NCBI RefSeq assembly: GCF_003429565.1
Contig: NZ_QUAK01000049.1
Location: 11,257 to 60,414 of the forward strand
DNA: 49,158 nt
Reading direction: 5' to 3'
Source: Streptomyces triticagri
Lineage (GTDB): Bacteria > Actinomycetota > Actinomycetes > Streptomycetales > Streptomycetaceae
Part shown: in pieces, positions 16,188-25,629 of the stretch
How the letters are laid out: each line of letters opens with the position of its first letter
Numbering within the stretch: position 1 is the first letter of the stretch
Program-made: the position numbers and the translations under genes
Notes under the pieces: model-generated
Database searches by the model: none
What the model was told of the DNA's origin: nothing
Seen by the model: the letters and a program-made list of their open reading frames with translations, nothing else

Positions 16188-17909
16188 ATGATCCGACCCC
16201 TGACGTACGACCGGTTCCACACGCACGCCGAACTCGGTGCCCTGCTCGCGGACTGGGTGGCCGCCAGGCCTGATCTCGCCGGCCTGGAAAGCGCCGGCCG
16301 CTCACTCGAGGGCCGGGACATCTGGCTTCTGACGCTGACCAATTCGGCGACGGGACCGGCCGAGGACAAGCCGGGGTTCTTCGTCGAGGCCGGCATTCAC
16401 GCCGCGGAGTGGACCGGCAGTTACGCGGCCCTGCACCTCGTCCACCGTCTGCTGGCCGGCCACGGCCGCGACGAGCGGGTGACACGACTGCTCGACACCA
16501 GGGCGGTGTACGTGGTCCCCCGGCTGAATCCGGACGGCACCGAGCACATGATGACCGAGGGCCGCTACATACGGTCCAGCATGCGTGCGTACCCGAATCC
16601 CGTCCCCGACCCGGGACTTCAGCTCCGAGACGTGGACGGCGACGGCCGGGTGCTGTTCATGCGCCTGCCCGACCCGCACGGGCCATGGAAGAAGCACCAC
16701 GAGGAGCCCCGGCTGATGGTGCCGCGCGAGCCGGACGAGGAAGGCGGCACGTATTACCGGCTCCTGCTGGAGGGCGAGATCGAGGGCGGCCACGGGGACG
16801 GGCTCGACAGCGGGGCCGACCGTCCCCGCCCGGACGTCATCGAGCCGGCCGAGCCGCTGGAAGGAATCGACCTCGGCCAGAACCTCCCCACCGATTGGGC
16901 GACGGCGGGGCGCATACCCGACAACGCGGGCCCGTTCGCGGGATCGGAGCCGGAGACCCGGGCCGTACTGAAGGCCGTCACCGCCCGACCCAACATCACC
17001 GGCTTCGTCACCTGCCACACCTTCGGAGGGCTGCATCTGCGCCCGCCGCTCAACAGCGGTGAGCAACTGCCCTACGCGGACCGCCGCGTGTACGAGACGT
17101 TCGGCGCCAGGGCCGCCGCGCTGACCGGCTACGACGTGATGTCCTTCCAGGACCTCAAGTACGACCCGGACATCGAGTTCCACGGCGGCCAACTGGGCTG
17201 GTACTACGAGCAGTTGGGCATTTTCTCGTGGATCACCGAGTTCTGGAGCCCGCAGCGTGCCGCCGGGATCACCGCGTACCACCCCTCGCGCTGGCTCCTC
17301 GACCACCCGGAGGGCGACGACCTGCGGATGATCGAGTGGAGCGACAAGGAGCTGGACGGCAAGGGGTTCGTCGACTGGTACCCCTTCGACCACCCGCAGC
17401 TCGGCGAGGTGGAGCTCGGCGGCTGGGACATGATCAATTACTGGTACAACCCACCGCTGTCACGCATCGAGGACGAGGTCGCGCCGCACACGGAGTGGGT
17501 CGTGTTCCAGGCGCTGTGCTCGCCGCGCCTGGAGATGCGCTCCGTGACAGCGACCGAACAGGCACCGGGCGTGTACCGGATCCGTGCCGTCGTGGCCAAC
17601 AACGGCTGGCTGCCGACGCATGTCTCCGAGCAGGCCGTACGGAGGCGGCGCGGCGGCAGCACCATGCTCCGTATCGAACTGCCGGACGGGGTACGCCTGT
17701 TGGCGGGCGAGGCCGCGGTGTCCGTGGGAAGCCTTGAGGGACGCAGCGGAGCGCTCTCCTCCACCACCTGGTGGGGGCACGCCCCGGGCACTCCCGACCT
17801 GGCCGCGGCCGAGTGGGTGGTGACGGCCCCGCCCGGCACCACGGTGACGGTGACCGCACGTCACCCGCGGGCCGGCGCGGACAGCGCCCGCGTGCACCTC
17901 GGGGACTGA
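16188..17909 (+). CDS. M14 family zinc carboxypeptidase
   Basis: A 573-aa metallocarboxypeptidase. The zinc ligands H71 and E74 are in IHAAEWTG, the third ligand is H277 in FVTCHTFGG, and the catalytic Glu is probably E351 in SWITEFWSPQ. About 220 C-terminal residues after the peptidase domain include a beta-rich stretch (VYRIRAVVANNGWLPTHVS) resembling an accessory immunoglobulin-like module. No signal peptide is visible when started at ATG 16188 (GAGGA ten bases upstream), so it is likely cytosolic, unlike secreted M14 enzymes. It probably trims C-terminal residues from peptides, which fits the downstream peptide transporter genes. It is transcribed away from the VIT operon. Confidence 0.88.
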   Translation: MIRPLTYDRFHTHAELGALLADWVAARPDLAGLESAGRSLEGRDIWLLTLTNSATGPAEDKPGFFVEAGIHAAEWTGSYAALHLVHRLLAGHGRDERVTRLLDTRAVYVVPRLNPDGTEHMMTEGRYIRSSMRAYPNPVPDPGLQLRDVDGDGRVLFMRLPDPHGPWKKHHEEPRLMVPREPDEEGGTYYRLLLEGEIEGGHGDGLDSGADRPRPDVIEPAEPLEGIDLGQNLPTDWATAGRIPDNAGPFAGSEPETRAVLKAVTARPNITGFVTCHTFGGLHLRPPLNSGEQLPYADRRVYETFGARAAALTGYDVMSFQDLKYDPDIEFHGGQLGWYYEQLGIFSWITEFWSPQRAAGITAYHPSRWLLDHPEGDDLRMIEWSDKELDGKGFVDWYPFDHPQLGEVELGGWDMINYWYNPPLSRIEDEVAPHTEWVVFQALCSPRLEMRSVTATEQAPGVYRIRAVVANNGWLPTHVSEQAVRRRRGGSTMLRIELPDGVRLLAGEAAVSVGSLEGRSGALSSTTWWGHAPGTPDLAAAEWVVTAPPGTTVTVTARHPRAGADSARVHLGD

Positions 17910-17922
17910 CTCGCCCGAGCAG

Positions 17923-17949
17923 GAAGAGCGAGAAGAGCGAGAAGAGTGA
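17923..17949. repeat. Three tandem 9-bp repeats after the carboxypeptidase gene
   Basis: GAAGAGCGA, GAAGAGCGA and GAAGAGTGA follow one another directly, just after the stop codon of the M14 gene. Being multiples of three outside any gene, they are most simply a slippage product. Confidence 0.75.
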
Positions 17950-17958
17950 GGGGAACGA

Positions 17959-17984
17959 GGGGGGGGCGGCATCGCGCCCCCCCT
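17959..17984. terminator. G/C hairpin between convergent M14 and amidohydrolase genes
   Basis: GGGGGGCG (17961-17968) pairs with CGCCCCCC (17975-17982) around a six-base loop. It lies between two convergent stop codons and so can serve both strands. A poly-U tract is not evident. Confidence 0.65.
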
Positions 17985-17986
17985 TC

Positions 17987-19495
17987 TCAATCGGCTCGGT
18001 GCGTCCAGCGGCCGGCGAGAAGCGTCGCGTGGACCGGCATCGCGGCGAGTTCCTGCGGCGCCACGTCAGCTGGATTCTCCTCGGTGACGATCAGGTCGGC
18101 GGTCCTGCCCACTTGGAGGCCTCCGGGCCCCGCTCCCGTGGCGAGAAGTGCATCGTCGAGGCCGATCCGCTGTTCCGGGTGCCACGGCGGGCGTTCCGCG
18201 TCACCGCCGCGGTGCACGGCGGCCGCGACACCGTGCCACGGATCGAGCGGCGTGACCGGGGCATCCGACCCGAACTCCAGGGTGGCACCGGCCTTCAGCA
18301 GATCCGCGTACGGATAGGCGCGATGTGTGCGCCCGCCCCAATGATGGTCGGCCACGTCGCGGTCGTCCGGCGCATGTGCCGGCTGTACGCCCACGACCAG
18401 ATCCGGGCGGGCGAACCGGGGCAGGTCGGCAGGATCGATGAGCTGGGCGTGCTCGATCCTGCCCGGACAGCCCACCCGCTCGAAGGCTCCGAGCGCGATG
18501 GCGTTCGCCCGGTCGCCGATCGCATGCACCGCGCTCTGCAGACCGTGCGCGGCAGCCCGGGCCATGGTCCGCTGCAGCTCGTCCGGCGGGGTCAGCAGGA
18601 CGCCGCGGTCCGGGACTTCCCCACCCGTACCCGGATACGGGTCGTGACACAGGGCGGTACGTGTGTTCAGGGAGCCGTCGACGAAGAGCTTGAGTGGCCC
18701 GACGTCGACCCGGCCGGCAGTTCCGGGCAGCACGCTTCCGGTCCGCAGGCCGTCGGCGATCGCCCGCTCCAGATGGTCGGGATAGACGGTGCACGTGACG
18801 CGGACCGGCAGTTCTTCCTCGGCGCCACGCCGTGCCCAGTCCGTCACGTTGTCCGCGTACTCGAAGTCGATCAGACGTGTGACGCCACGGGCCGCGGCCG
18901 CCCGGAGCGCGTCGCCGATCCAGGCGTCCGTGAGCGCACGGCCGGTACTGGCGAGCTGCGCCGCGGCGTCGAGGGCCTCGTTCTCCCGGAGGACCCCCGT
19001 CGGGTGGCCGGACCTGCCGAGTGCCGCGAGTGCGGCCGGACCCAGCCAGGCGGTGTGCAGGTCGTTGCTCACCAGGGCCACCGCGCGGTCCTGAGCCCAG
19101 GCCAGCAGGTCGCGGTGCGGGGCGTCCGGCCAGAGCGCGTCGCGGAACCCGAAGCCGATGAGCGCCTCGCCGGCTCCCGGCCCCGGGGCGCGTCGCGCCG
19201 CCTGCGCCATGAGATCCGCGGCTTCCCGTGCGGAGGCCGCACCGGAGAGGTCCACCCGGCGGCGGGCGCTCGCCCACTGCACGAGATGCACATGCGCGTC
19301 CGTGAGGCCGGGCAGCAGCGTGCGCCCGCCGGCATCGAAGATCTCATCGGGCCGATCCGTCGGCGGACTCGCCGAGATGGACACGATGCGTCCGCCGCGT
19401 ATCTCCACATGGCCGATCGGGCCGTGCGGGCCGAGCCTGACCCGGGTCAGCAGCAGGGAGGTGTCCAGATCCGTGGCGATGCCGAGCTCACTCAT
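17987..19495 (-). CDS. YtcJ-like amidohydrolase family 3 protein
   Basis: A 502-aa metal-dependent hydrolase. The metal-binding HxH is at H68/H70 in LPGLTDAHVHLVQW, the segment LKLFVDGSLNTRTA matches the YtcJ-type family, later ligands include SAVHAIGDRAN and RIEHAQLIDP, and LEFGSDAPVTPLDPW supplies the catalytic Asp region. Family members hydrolyse amides or N-formyl groups, but the substrate is unknown. Its ATG overlaps the end of the PaiB-like gene by eight bases, so the two are translationally coupled. Confidence 0.88.
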   Translation of the reverse strand: MSELGIATDLDTSLLLTRVRLGPHGPIGHVEIRGGRIVSISASPPTDRPDEIFDAGGRTLLPGLTDAHVHLVQWASARRRVDLSGAASAREAADLMAQAARRAPGPGAGEALIGFGFRDALWPDAPHRDLLAWAQDRAVALVSNDLHTAWLGPAALAALGRSGHPTGVLRENEALDAAAQLASTGRALTDAWIGDALRAAAARGVTRLIDFEYADNVTDWARRGAEEELPVRVTCTVYPDHLERAIADGLRTGSVLPGTAGRVDVGPLKLFVDGSLNTRTALCHDPYPGTGGEVPDRGVLLTPPDELQRTMARAAAHGLQSAVHAIGDRANAIALGAFERVGCPGRIEHAQLIDPADLPRFARPDLVVGVQPAHAPDDRDVADHHWGGRTHRAYPYADLLKAGATLEFGSDAPVTPLDPWHGVAAAVHRGGDAERPPWHPEQRIGLDDALLATGAGPGGLQVGRTADLIVTEENPADVAPQELAAMPVHATLLAGRWTHRAD

Positions 19496-20105
19496 CCGCC
19501 GTCACCACCTGGCGCATGGCGGCGGCCAGTTGGGGATTGCGCTGCGGATCGTCCCCGCCGAGCGCTGTGATCACCCGCTCGGCGACGGCGCGCGGCTTCT
19601 CCTGGCTGAGCTTCTGCTTGCCCACGATCCGGTCGGGCCGCAGCCGGAAGCCGGTCGTGTACGGGGCGAGCGAGTGGGCGTACTCGGGCACCGATTCGAG
19701 CCGCCACGGCACGGGCCGCTCCGCCTCGAAGTGGTCGACCGTACGCCGCAGCACGTCGAACGTCTCGTCGCCGCCCAGGACTTCCGGGGTCCCGTGCAGA
19801 TGGGCGACCACGAAATTCCAGGTGGGCACATACGGGCCGGCCGCGTAGAGGGTGGGAGAGACATAGCCGTGCGGCCCCTGGACCACCACGACCACCGGAT
19901 GTTCGCCGAGGCGGTGCCGCTCCGCGTCCGCCCGCGCCAGATGCCCCACGATCTCGCACCCTCGGCCGTTCTCCAGAAGCACCGGCAGATGCGAGACGAC
20001 GGGGCCCGCGTCCGCCGCGCTGACCAGCGTGACCCAGCCGTGGCCGGCGATCAGCCCTCTGAGCGCATCGACGTCGTCCAGGGCGTATTCGTCTTGTTCC
20101 AGCAT
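19488..20105 (-). CDS. PaiB-like FMN-binding protein
   Basis: A 205-aa protein of the PaiB / FMN-binding split-barrel family. The conserved pieces are GWVTLVSAADAGPVVSHLPVLLE, VVVQGPHGYVSPTLY, PTWNFVVAHLHG and the C-terminal KQKLSQEKP motif, all recognisable and in order. Family members bind FMN; some are annotated as negative regulators of sporulation and degradative enzymes in Bacillus, but a DNA-binding role here is not shown by sequence. GAGGA lies just upstream of the ATG. It heads a two-gene unit with the amidohydrolase. Confidence 0.9.
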   Translation of the reverse strand: MLEQDEYALDDVDALRGLIAGHGWVTLVSAADAGPVVSHLPVLLENGRGCEIVGHLARADAERHRLGEHPVVVVVQGPHGYVSPTLYAAGPYVPTWNFVVAHLHGTPEVLGGDETFDVLRRTVDHFEAERPVPWRLESVPEYAHSLAPYTTGFRLRPDRIVGKQKLSQEKPRAVAERVITALGGDDPQRNPQLAAAMRQVVTADE

Positions 20106-20177
20106 GCGTTCCTCACGGTCTGTGCTGCCTTGACGGCCCGACGCTATGGGCCCGGCAGCGGAGGAACATCGTGCGAG

Positions 20178-21884
20178 TCATGCATTTGAGGAGGCCCTCT
20201 TTGTCGGCGCGGACACACCCCCGTCCGGCCGCACGTCCGCCCGGCCGAGTTGGTGCAGGCTCAGTTGCAGCCAGGTCACCAGGCGGGTCTCCGGGTCATC
20301 CAGATCGAGGCCGAACAGCTTCTGGATACGCCGGATCCGGTAGCGCAGGGTGTTCTCGTGAATGGAGAGCCGGGCGGCCGCCGGTATCGCCTCACCGAAC
20401 GCGTCGAGGTAGGCGAGGAGGGAAATACCGTACGCGGAGTCGTTCGACTCGTCGTGCTCGATGATGCGTTGCACCGGTCCGGGGCCCAGGTCCGCGTTCG
20501 AGGCGCCGCGGTCGAGGTACTCCAGGAGCGTCACCCGGCTGCGTACGTCCTCCACCGTGGCGGCCTCGAGCCGTCCGCCGTCGGCCGCCAGCGCGCGCAG
20601 CACCCGGTCCGCGGTGCGCCGCCCGGCCGGCACCCGGTCGAGCCGGTCGTTGCGTGCGCCGATGCCGGCCTTCAGGACGACCTGGGTGCTGCGCCGCACC
20701 GTGTCGCAGACGTTCTCGGCGAACTTGACCACGCGCTGCTGGGCGCCGGCATCGTTCCTGACCGGCAGGAGGGCGTACACGGTGGCGCCGGCCGCGACGC
20801 ACAGCGCCTGCGGGTGCCAGGCCTCGCAGTACAGGTTGACCAGGTCGACGATGCGGGCGCCGGCAAGTCCCGGTGTCTCCTCCGGAGCGGACTGGGCGAA
20901 GGCCACCACCACAGTCCCCGCCTCCTGCGCCAGGCCGAGCTGGCCGGCCGCGGTACGGCCCCCGATCTCCCCGTCGAGCAGTGACGCCAGGGCCTCGGCC
21001 CGGTGCCGCCGGCTCGGGTCACGATGGGTACGGGCCCGCAGCAGGTGCAGGGCCGTGACCTTCGCGGCCTCCTCCAGGGCGGACTCCGCGCCGTCGCCCA
21101 GGGCCGGCGATCCGTCCAGGACCCAGACGAGACCGAGGAGTTGGGAGCCGGCACGGACCGCCATGGCCAGCCGGTCGGTGTGGTCGTCGGCCGGAATGTC
21201 GAACCGCACCGGCCCGTCCGCGCGGATGACCCGCTCGTACTCCGCGCTGTTGCCGGGACGGTGCGGGGTCTGCCGCCCCAGGATGGCGCTGCGGCGGATC
21301 TCGTCGATCTCCTGGTGCGGCAGACTCGAGTGCGCGAGCACATGGCCACGCGGATCCTCGATGCTCACGGCGCCGCCGACCTGGTACGCGATGACGTTGG
21401 CGAGGGCGAAAAGGTCGCCGAGGCCGACCGAGGCGTAGGTGTCCTGCGCCGGTTCCAGTGCCCCGGACGCGGCCGTCACCAAGGCATCGAAGTGCCGCCA
21501 CGGCATGTCGTCGGGCACGGTGCACAGCGCGATGCCGGCCTGCCGTGCGGCCGAGACGGCGGACGTCAGATCGGCTCCGTACGACTTGAGCACCACGGCG
21601 CTGCAGCCCGTCTCGCCGGCCCGTGCGATCACCTCCAGCGTCCCGCTGTCCTCGGCGGCCCCGCCGACCAGGATCAGGAATCCGCTGGGGCTCACCATGA
21701 GGGGCTCGTGCAGACCGTGGATGATCTGCGGTCCGACCGGGATGTCCTCGCCTGCGGGCGCGCATTCGAGGCGGAGCACCAAGGGGCCGAGCGCCTCGCG
21801 CAGCCGCCGCAGAGCGATGCGGTCCTCCGGCGACGACCGGCCCTGTCGTATGTCCGGAATTGATGGGTCCGTAGGGCTCGGCAT
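20178..21884 (-). CDS. PucR/CdaR-type transcriptional regulator
   Basis: A 568-aa regulator. The N-terminal ~150 residues resemble the PucR sensor region (PLMVSPSGFLILVGGAAED, SAVVLKSYGADL). The middle is a GAF/GGDEF-like segment, and the C-terminus is the PucR-type helix-turn-helix (SIHENTLRYRIRRIQKLFGLDLDDPETRLVTWLQLSL), which is diagnostic. PucR members respond to small metabolites such as purines or amino acids. It is divergent from the peptide ABC transporter operon, which it most likely controls; a 6-bp inverted repeat lies in the shared gap. Confidence 0.9.
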   Translation of the reverse strand: MPSPTDPSIPDIRQGRSSPEDRIALRRLREALGPLVLRLECAPAGEDIPVGPQIIHGLHEPLMVSPSGFLILVGGAAEDSGTLEVIARAGETGCSAVVLKSYGADLTSAVSAARQAGIALCTVPDDMPWRHFDALVTAASGALEPAQDTYASVGLGDLFALANVIAYQVGGAVSIEDPRGHVLAHSSLPHQEIDEIRRSAILGRQTPHRPGNSAEYERVIRADGPVRFDIPADDHTDRLAMAVRAGSQLLGLVWVLDGSPALGDGAESALEEAAKVTALHLLRARTHRDPSRRHRAEALASLLDGEIGGRTAAGQLGLAQEAGTVVVAFAQSAPEETPGLAGARIVDLVNLYCEAWHPQALCVAAGATVYALLPVRNDAGAQQRVVKFAENVCDTVRRSTQVVLKAGIGARNDRLDRVPAGRRTADRVLRALAADGGRLEAATVEDVRSRVTLLEYLDRGASNADLGPGPVQRIIEHDESNDSAYGISLLAYLDAFGEAIPAAARLSIHENTLRYRIRRIQKLFGLDLDDPETRLVTWLQLSLHQLGRADVRPDGGVSAPTKRASSNA

Positions 21885-21971
21885 CCGGTCATCGTAGGCA
21901 CACGGAGATCGTCCGCAGCAAGGCCTGGGCGGCGGCCGGATGTGCCCTGCGGTCGCCGGCCGGTGCCCGGA

Positions 21972-21993
21972 AACCGAGCGGAATCGGTCGGTT
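21972..21993. promoter_or_regulatory. Inverted repeat in the PucR / ABC-transporter intergenic region
   Basis: AACCGA (21972-21977) and TCGGTT (21988-21993) are exact inverted copies with a ten-base spacer, so their centres are about 1.5 helical turns apart. The position in a divergent promoter region makes it a candidate operator for the PucR-type regulator. Short arms make chance occurrence possible. Confidence 0.3.
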
Positions 21994-22159
21994 CACCGGA
22001 CGGAAACGAGGTCGCCCCGACGTGTGGGCTCCGACAATCCACCCGGGCGTTTTTTGCCGTCGCCGACGATGCTGCGGCGCCTGCGATTCCGGGACTCTCC
22101 TTGCTCCCGTGCCACTCGGTCGCCGCATGCCGTCGAGCGAAAAGCCCCTGGAGGAAGCC

Positions 22160-23773
22160 TTGCTCGCTGTGCCAGGAAGCTCCGGAGCAGTCCGCAGGGC
22201 GGTGCTCGCCGTCGGGACGGCGGCGCTCGTCGCGACCGTGGGCGGATGCGGCGGCGGCGCCGGCCGCGGACCCGTCGCCGCAGCGGACGGCGGCAGCTTC
22301 AGCGTCGGCGTGCCCGCGTGGTACGTCGCCCATCTGACGCCGGCGCGTGCCGGAAAGAGCTCCGTCGCCGAAGCCGTGTGGACCCCGCTGACCCGGGTGG
22401 ACAAGGACGGCAGAGCGGTCGGCGCGGTGGCCGAATCCATACGCTCGGACGACAACCGGCACTGGACCGTCCGGCTCGAGGAGGGCTGGACGTTCCACAA
22501 CGGGGAGCCGGTCACCGCACAGTCCTTCGCCGACGCGTGGAACGCCGCCGCCTACGGCCCCAACGCCATGCCGTACGGCTACATGTTCGCCGCGATCGAC
22601 GGCTACGCGGCGCTGAATCCGGCCGAGGGCCGTCCCACGGCCAAGAAGCTCTCCGGGGTGGACGTGGTCGACGCACACACCCTGCGCATCACGCTGACCA
22701 AGCCGCTGGCCACCTTCCCGTACGTGCTGGCCGGCACGGTGTTCGCACCGATGGCGAAGGCCGCCTTCAAGGACCTGACCGCCCACGACCGCCGACCGAT
22801 CGGCAACGGCCCCTACCGGGTGGCCGCACCGGGCCTGCGCCCCGGCGTGCAGGAGATCACGCTCGAACGCTACGACGGATACGCGGGCCCCGCGGGCAAG
22901 GCGGCCCGCATCGAGGTGAAGTCGTATCAGGACGACGCCACCGCGTACACCAGCTTCCAGGCCGGCGCCGTCGATCTCGCCCTGGCGAGCGGGCACCGCC
23001 TCGCCCGGTCGCAGCGCACCCGCCCGGACAGCACCGAGGCCGCGGCCGTCGGCGGTGTCAGCTACCTCGGATTCCCGCTCTGGGACCGGCGGTTCACCGA
23101 TCCGCGGGTGCGCAGGGCGTTCTCGCTCGCCATCGACCGGCGGTCCATCTCCCGCTCACTGCTGCAGGGTCTGGCGGAGCCCGCGGCGGGGATCGCCCCC
23201 GACGCCGTCGTCGGTGGTGGCGGTAGGACATGTGCGGACTGCCGCTACGACCCGAAGGAGGCACGCCGGCTGCTCGAGGAGGCGGGCGGCTGGCAGGGCG
23301 CGTTGACGTTGTGGACCGAGCAGGATCCGCTGATGCAGACCGTGCTCGAGGCCGTGCTCAATCAACTCCGCAGCAATCTGGGCATCGACCGCATCACCAT
23401 CAAGGCGCAGCCCACCGAGCAGCTCTACCCGAATCTGGCCCAGCACAAGGCGAACGGCCCGTTCCTGCTGTACATGGGAGCCGCCTACCCCGCCCTGTAC
23501 GCCCAGGCGGAGCAGCTGTTCGCGGCCGGCTCCGCCACCAATACGACGGGGTACCGCGGCGCACGCTTCGACGCGCTGCTCGACCGGGCGGCGGCCCGCT
23601 CCGGGGCGGCCGGTTCGGCCCTGGCCCGGCAGGCCGAGCGGGCCGCCCTGAAGGACCTGCCGCTCGCTCCGCTGTATCACCCGACGACCGGCGCCGTGCA
23701 CGCCGAGAACCTGACCGGCGTGCGCCTCGACGCCCTCGGTGACGTGCGGCTCCCCGGTATCGGGATCCGCTGA
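22160..23773 (+). CDS. Peptide ABC transporter substrate-binding lipoprotein (SBP family 5)
   Basis: A 537-aa extracellular solute-binding protein of the DppA/OppA family. It has a lipoprotein signal: two Arg, a hydrophobic stretch, and lipobox VGGC with Cys30 as the lipidated residue. The family segment WTVRLEEGWTFHNGEPVTAQSFADAWN follows, and RRAFSLAIDRRSI is the second family signature. I chose the TTG start at 22160 because GGAGG lies five bases upstream and the signal peptide then has a normal length. It is the first gene of a five-gene transporter operon. The peptide specificity is unknown. Confidence 0.93.
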   Translation: MLAVPGSSGAVRRAVLAVGTAALVATVGGCGGGAGRGPVAAADGGSFSVGVPAWYVAHLTPARAGKSSVAEAVWTPLTRVDKDGRAVGAVAESIRSDDNRHWTVRLEEGWTFHNGEPVTAQSFADAWNAAAYGPNAMPYGYMFAAIDGYAALNPAEGRPTAKKLSGVDVVDAHTLRITLTKPLATFPYVLAGTVFAPMAKAAFKDLTAHDRRPIGNGPYRVAAPGLRPGVQEITLERYDGYAGPAGKAARIEVKSYQDDATAYTSFQAGAVDLALASGHRLARSQRTRPDSTEAAAVGGVSYLGFPLWDRRFTDPRVRRAFSLAIDRRSISRSLLQGLAEPAAGIAPDAVVGGGGRTCADCRYDPKEARRLLEEAGGWQGALTLWTEQDPLMQTVLEAVLNQLRSNLGIDRITIKAQPTEQLYPNLAQHKANGPFLLYMGAAYPALYAQAEQLFAAGSATNTTGYRGARFDALLDRAAARSGAAGSALARQAERAALKDLPLAPLYHPTTGAVHAENLTGVRLDALGDVRLPGIGIR

Positions 23774-23816
23774 CCACCCCCCGCCCGCGGCACCGCCGAC
23801 CAAGGAAGGAGCGCGT

Positions 23817-24746
23817 GTGGCCCGTCACATCCTGCGCCGGCTTCTCATGACGATTCCTGTGGTGCTCGGCACCACCCTGATCATCTTCGCCGCCGTCTAC
23901 GCCCTGCCCGGTGACCCGGTACAGACCCTGGCCGGTCCCGACCGCGCCGTCACGCCCGCCATGGCGGAGGCGCTGCGGGCGCACTACCGCCTGGACGAGC
24001 CTTTCCTCGTCCAGTACGGGCACTACCTCGCAGGGCTGGCCCAGGGGGACTTCGGCATCGACTTCAACGAGACTCCCGTCTCCTCGCTGATCGCGGCCGG
24101 CTGGCCGGTGACCGTCCGGCTCGCCCTGATGACCTGGGTCATCCAGGCCCTGGTGGGGGTGGGGCTCGGGGTGCTTGCGGCCGTCCGCGCCGGCCGGGCC
24201 ACCGACTTCGCGATCCTCGGCGGCTCCACCCTGATCCTCGCCGTGCCGTACTTCATCACCGCGTACGTCGCCCAGATCGTGCTCGGCGACCGGCTGGGCT
24301 GGTTCCCCGTGTCGGGCATCGACGAGGGCTGGCCCCGGAGTTATCTCGTACCCGCACTCTGCCTCGCGCTCCTCGGGGTGCCCGAGGTGGCCCGCCTCAC
24401 CCGCGCCAGCGTGCTGGAGAATCTGCACGCCGAGTTCGTGGACACCGCGGTCGCCAAGGGCGCAGGCCGGCTGCGGGTGCTGGTCGGACACGTCCTGCGG
24501 AACTCGCTGATCCCGGTCGTCTCCATGCTCGGACTGACCCTCGGCACCCTGATGTCGGGGACGATCCTGATCGAGGGGATCTTCAATCTGCCCGGCCTCG
24601 GCTACCAGGCCTTCCAGGGCATCCAGCAGCACAACGGGCCCGTGGTCGTCGGCATCAGCACCCTTCTCGTCCTCACCTTCCTGCTCATCAACCTCATCGT
24701 CGACGTGCTCTACGTCGTCATCGACCCGAGGATCCGCCTTGACTAG
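23817..24746 (+). CDS. Peptide ABC transporter permease (DppB type)
   Basis: A 309-aa permease with six membrane helices. It begins with the DppB-type N-terminus (RHILRRLLMTIPVVLGTTLIIFAA) and carries the inner-loop EAA motif near VDTAVAKGAGRLRVLVGHVLRNSLIPV. GTG 23817 has GGAAGGAG upstream, six bases away. Its stop overlaps the next permease gene by eight bases. Confidence 0.93.
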   Translation: MARHILRRLLMTIPVVLGTTLIIFAAVYALPGDPVQTLAGPDRAVTPAMAEALRAHYRLDEPFLVQYGHYLAGLAQGDFGIDFNETPVSSLIAAGWPVTVRLALMTWVIQALVGVGLGVLAAVRAGRATDFAILGGSTLILAVPYFITAYVAQIVLGDRLGWFPVSGIDEGWPRSYLVPALCLALLGVPEVARLTRASVLENLHAEFVDTAVAKGAGRLRVLVGHVLRNSLIPVVSMLGLTLGTLMSGTILIEGIFNLPGLGYQAFQGIQQHNGPVVVGISTLLVLTFLLINLIVDVLYVVIDPRIRLD

Positions 24747-25629
24747 CGTCCTGAACACACCCGTCACCGACCGGGACCGGAGCCGTAGCGAGGGGACCTT
24801 CCGGGGGCTGCTGCGCCGGCCACGATTCCTCGTACCGGCATGCGGAGTCCTGCTGATGTGCGCCATGGCCGTGGCCCCGGGCGTCTTCAGCGGCTGGTTC
24901 GGACACGGCGACCCGCGGGAGTGCACGCTCGAACGCAGCGGCCAAGGGCCCGCCGCAGGGCACCCGTTCGGCTTCGACATCCAGGGGTGTGACCTCTACA
25001 GCAACGTCGTGCACGGCACCCGTGACTCGCTGACCATAGGCCTGCTCGCCACCGGGCTCAGCTTCGCCGTCGCGGTCGTACTCGGTTCCCTGGCCGGATA
25101 CTTCGGCGGGCTCGTCGACCAGGTGATCAGCCGGGTCATGGACATCTTCTTCGGGTTCCCGCTGCTGATCGGCATGATCGTGGTGCTGCAGACCTTCGGC
25201 GTGCACGACGTGTGGAGCGTCTCGGTCGTCCTCGCGCTCTTCACCTGGCCCTCGCTCACCCGCATCATGCGATCGTCCGTACTCGCCGTCCGCAGTCTCG
25301 AATTCGTCACCGCGGCCCGCGAGCTGGGGGCGGGCACGCTGCGCATTCTGGTCCGGCACGTGATACCGAACGCCATCGCACCCGTCGCCGTCCTGACGAG
25401 CCTGAGCATCGGCGCCGTCATCACCGCCGAGGCCGCCCTCACCTTCCTCGGCGTCGGCCTGACCGCACCGGCGATGTCCTGGGGTGTCCAACTCAACGCC
25501 GCTCAGGAGTACTTCACCGAGCACCTCAATCTGCTCGTCTTCCCCGCCCTGTTCCTGTCCGTCGCCGTCCTCAGCTTCGTCCTGCTCGGGGACTGCCTCC
25601 GCGACGCCTTCGATCCGAGGTCCCGATGA
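24739..25629 (+). CDS. Peptide ABC transporter permease (DppC type)
   Basis: A 296-aa partner permease of the DppC/OppC family, with the EAA loop TAARELGAGTLRILVRHVIPNAIAPV. A periplasmic-side loop after the first helix contains two cysteines (ECTLERSGQ and GFDIQGCDLY), as in many actinobacterial homologues. The TTG start overlaps the upstream gene and is preceded by GAGGA. The stop overlaps the ATPase start as ATGA. Confidence 0.92.
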   Translation: MTSVLNTPVTDRDRSRSEGTFRGLLRRPRFLVPACGVLLMCAMAVAPGVFSGWFGHGDPRECTLERSGQGPAAGHPFGFDIQGCDLYSNVVHGTRDSLTIGLLATGLSFAVAVVLGSLAGYFGGLVDQVISRVMDIFFGFPLLIGMIVVLQTFGVHDVWSVSVVLALFTWPSLTRIMRSSVLAVRSLEFVTAARELGAGTLRILVRHVIPNAIAPVAVLTSLSIGAVITAEAALTFLGVGLTAPAMSWGVQLNAAQEYFTEHLNLLVFPALFLSVAVLSFVLLGDCLRDAFDPRSR

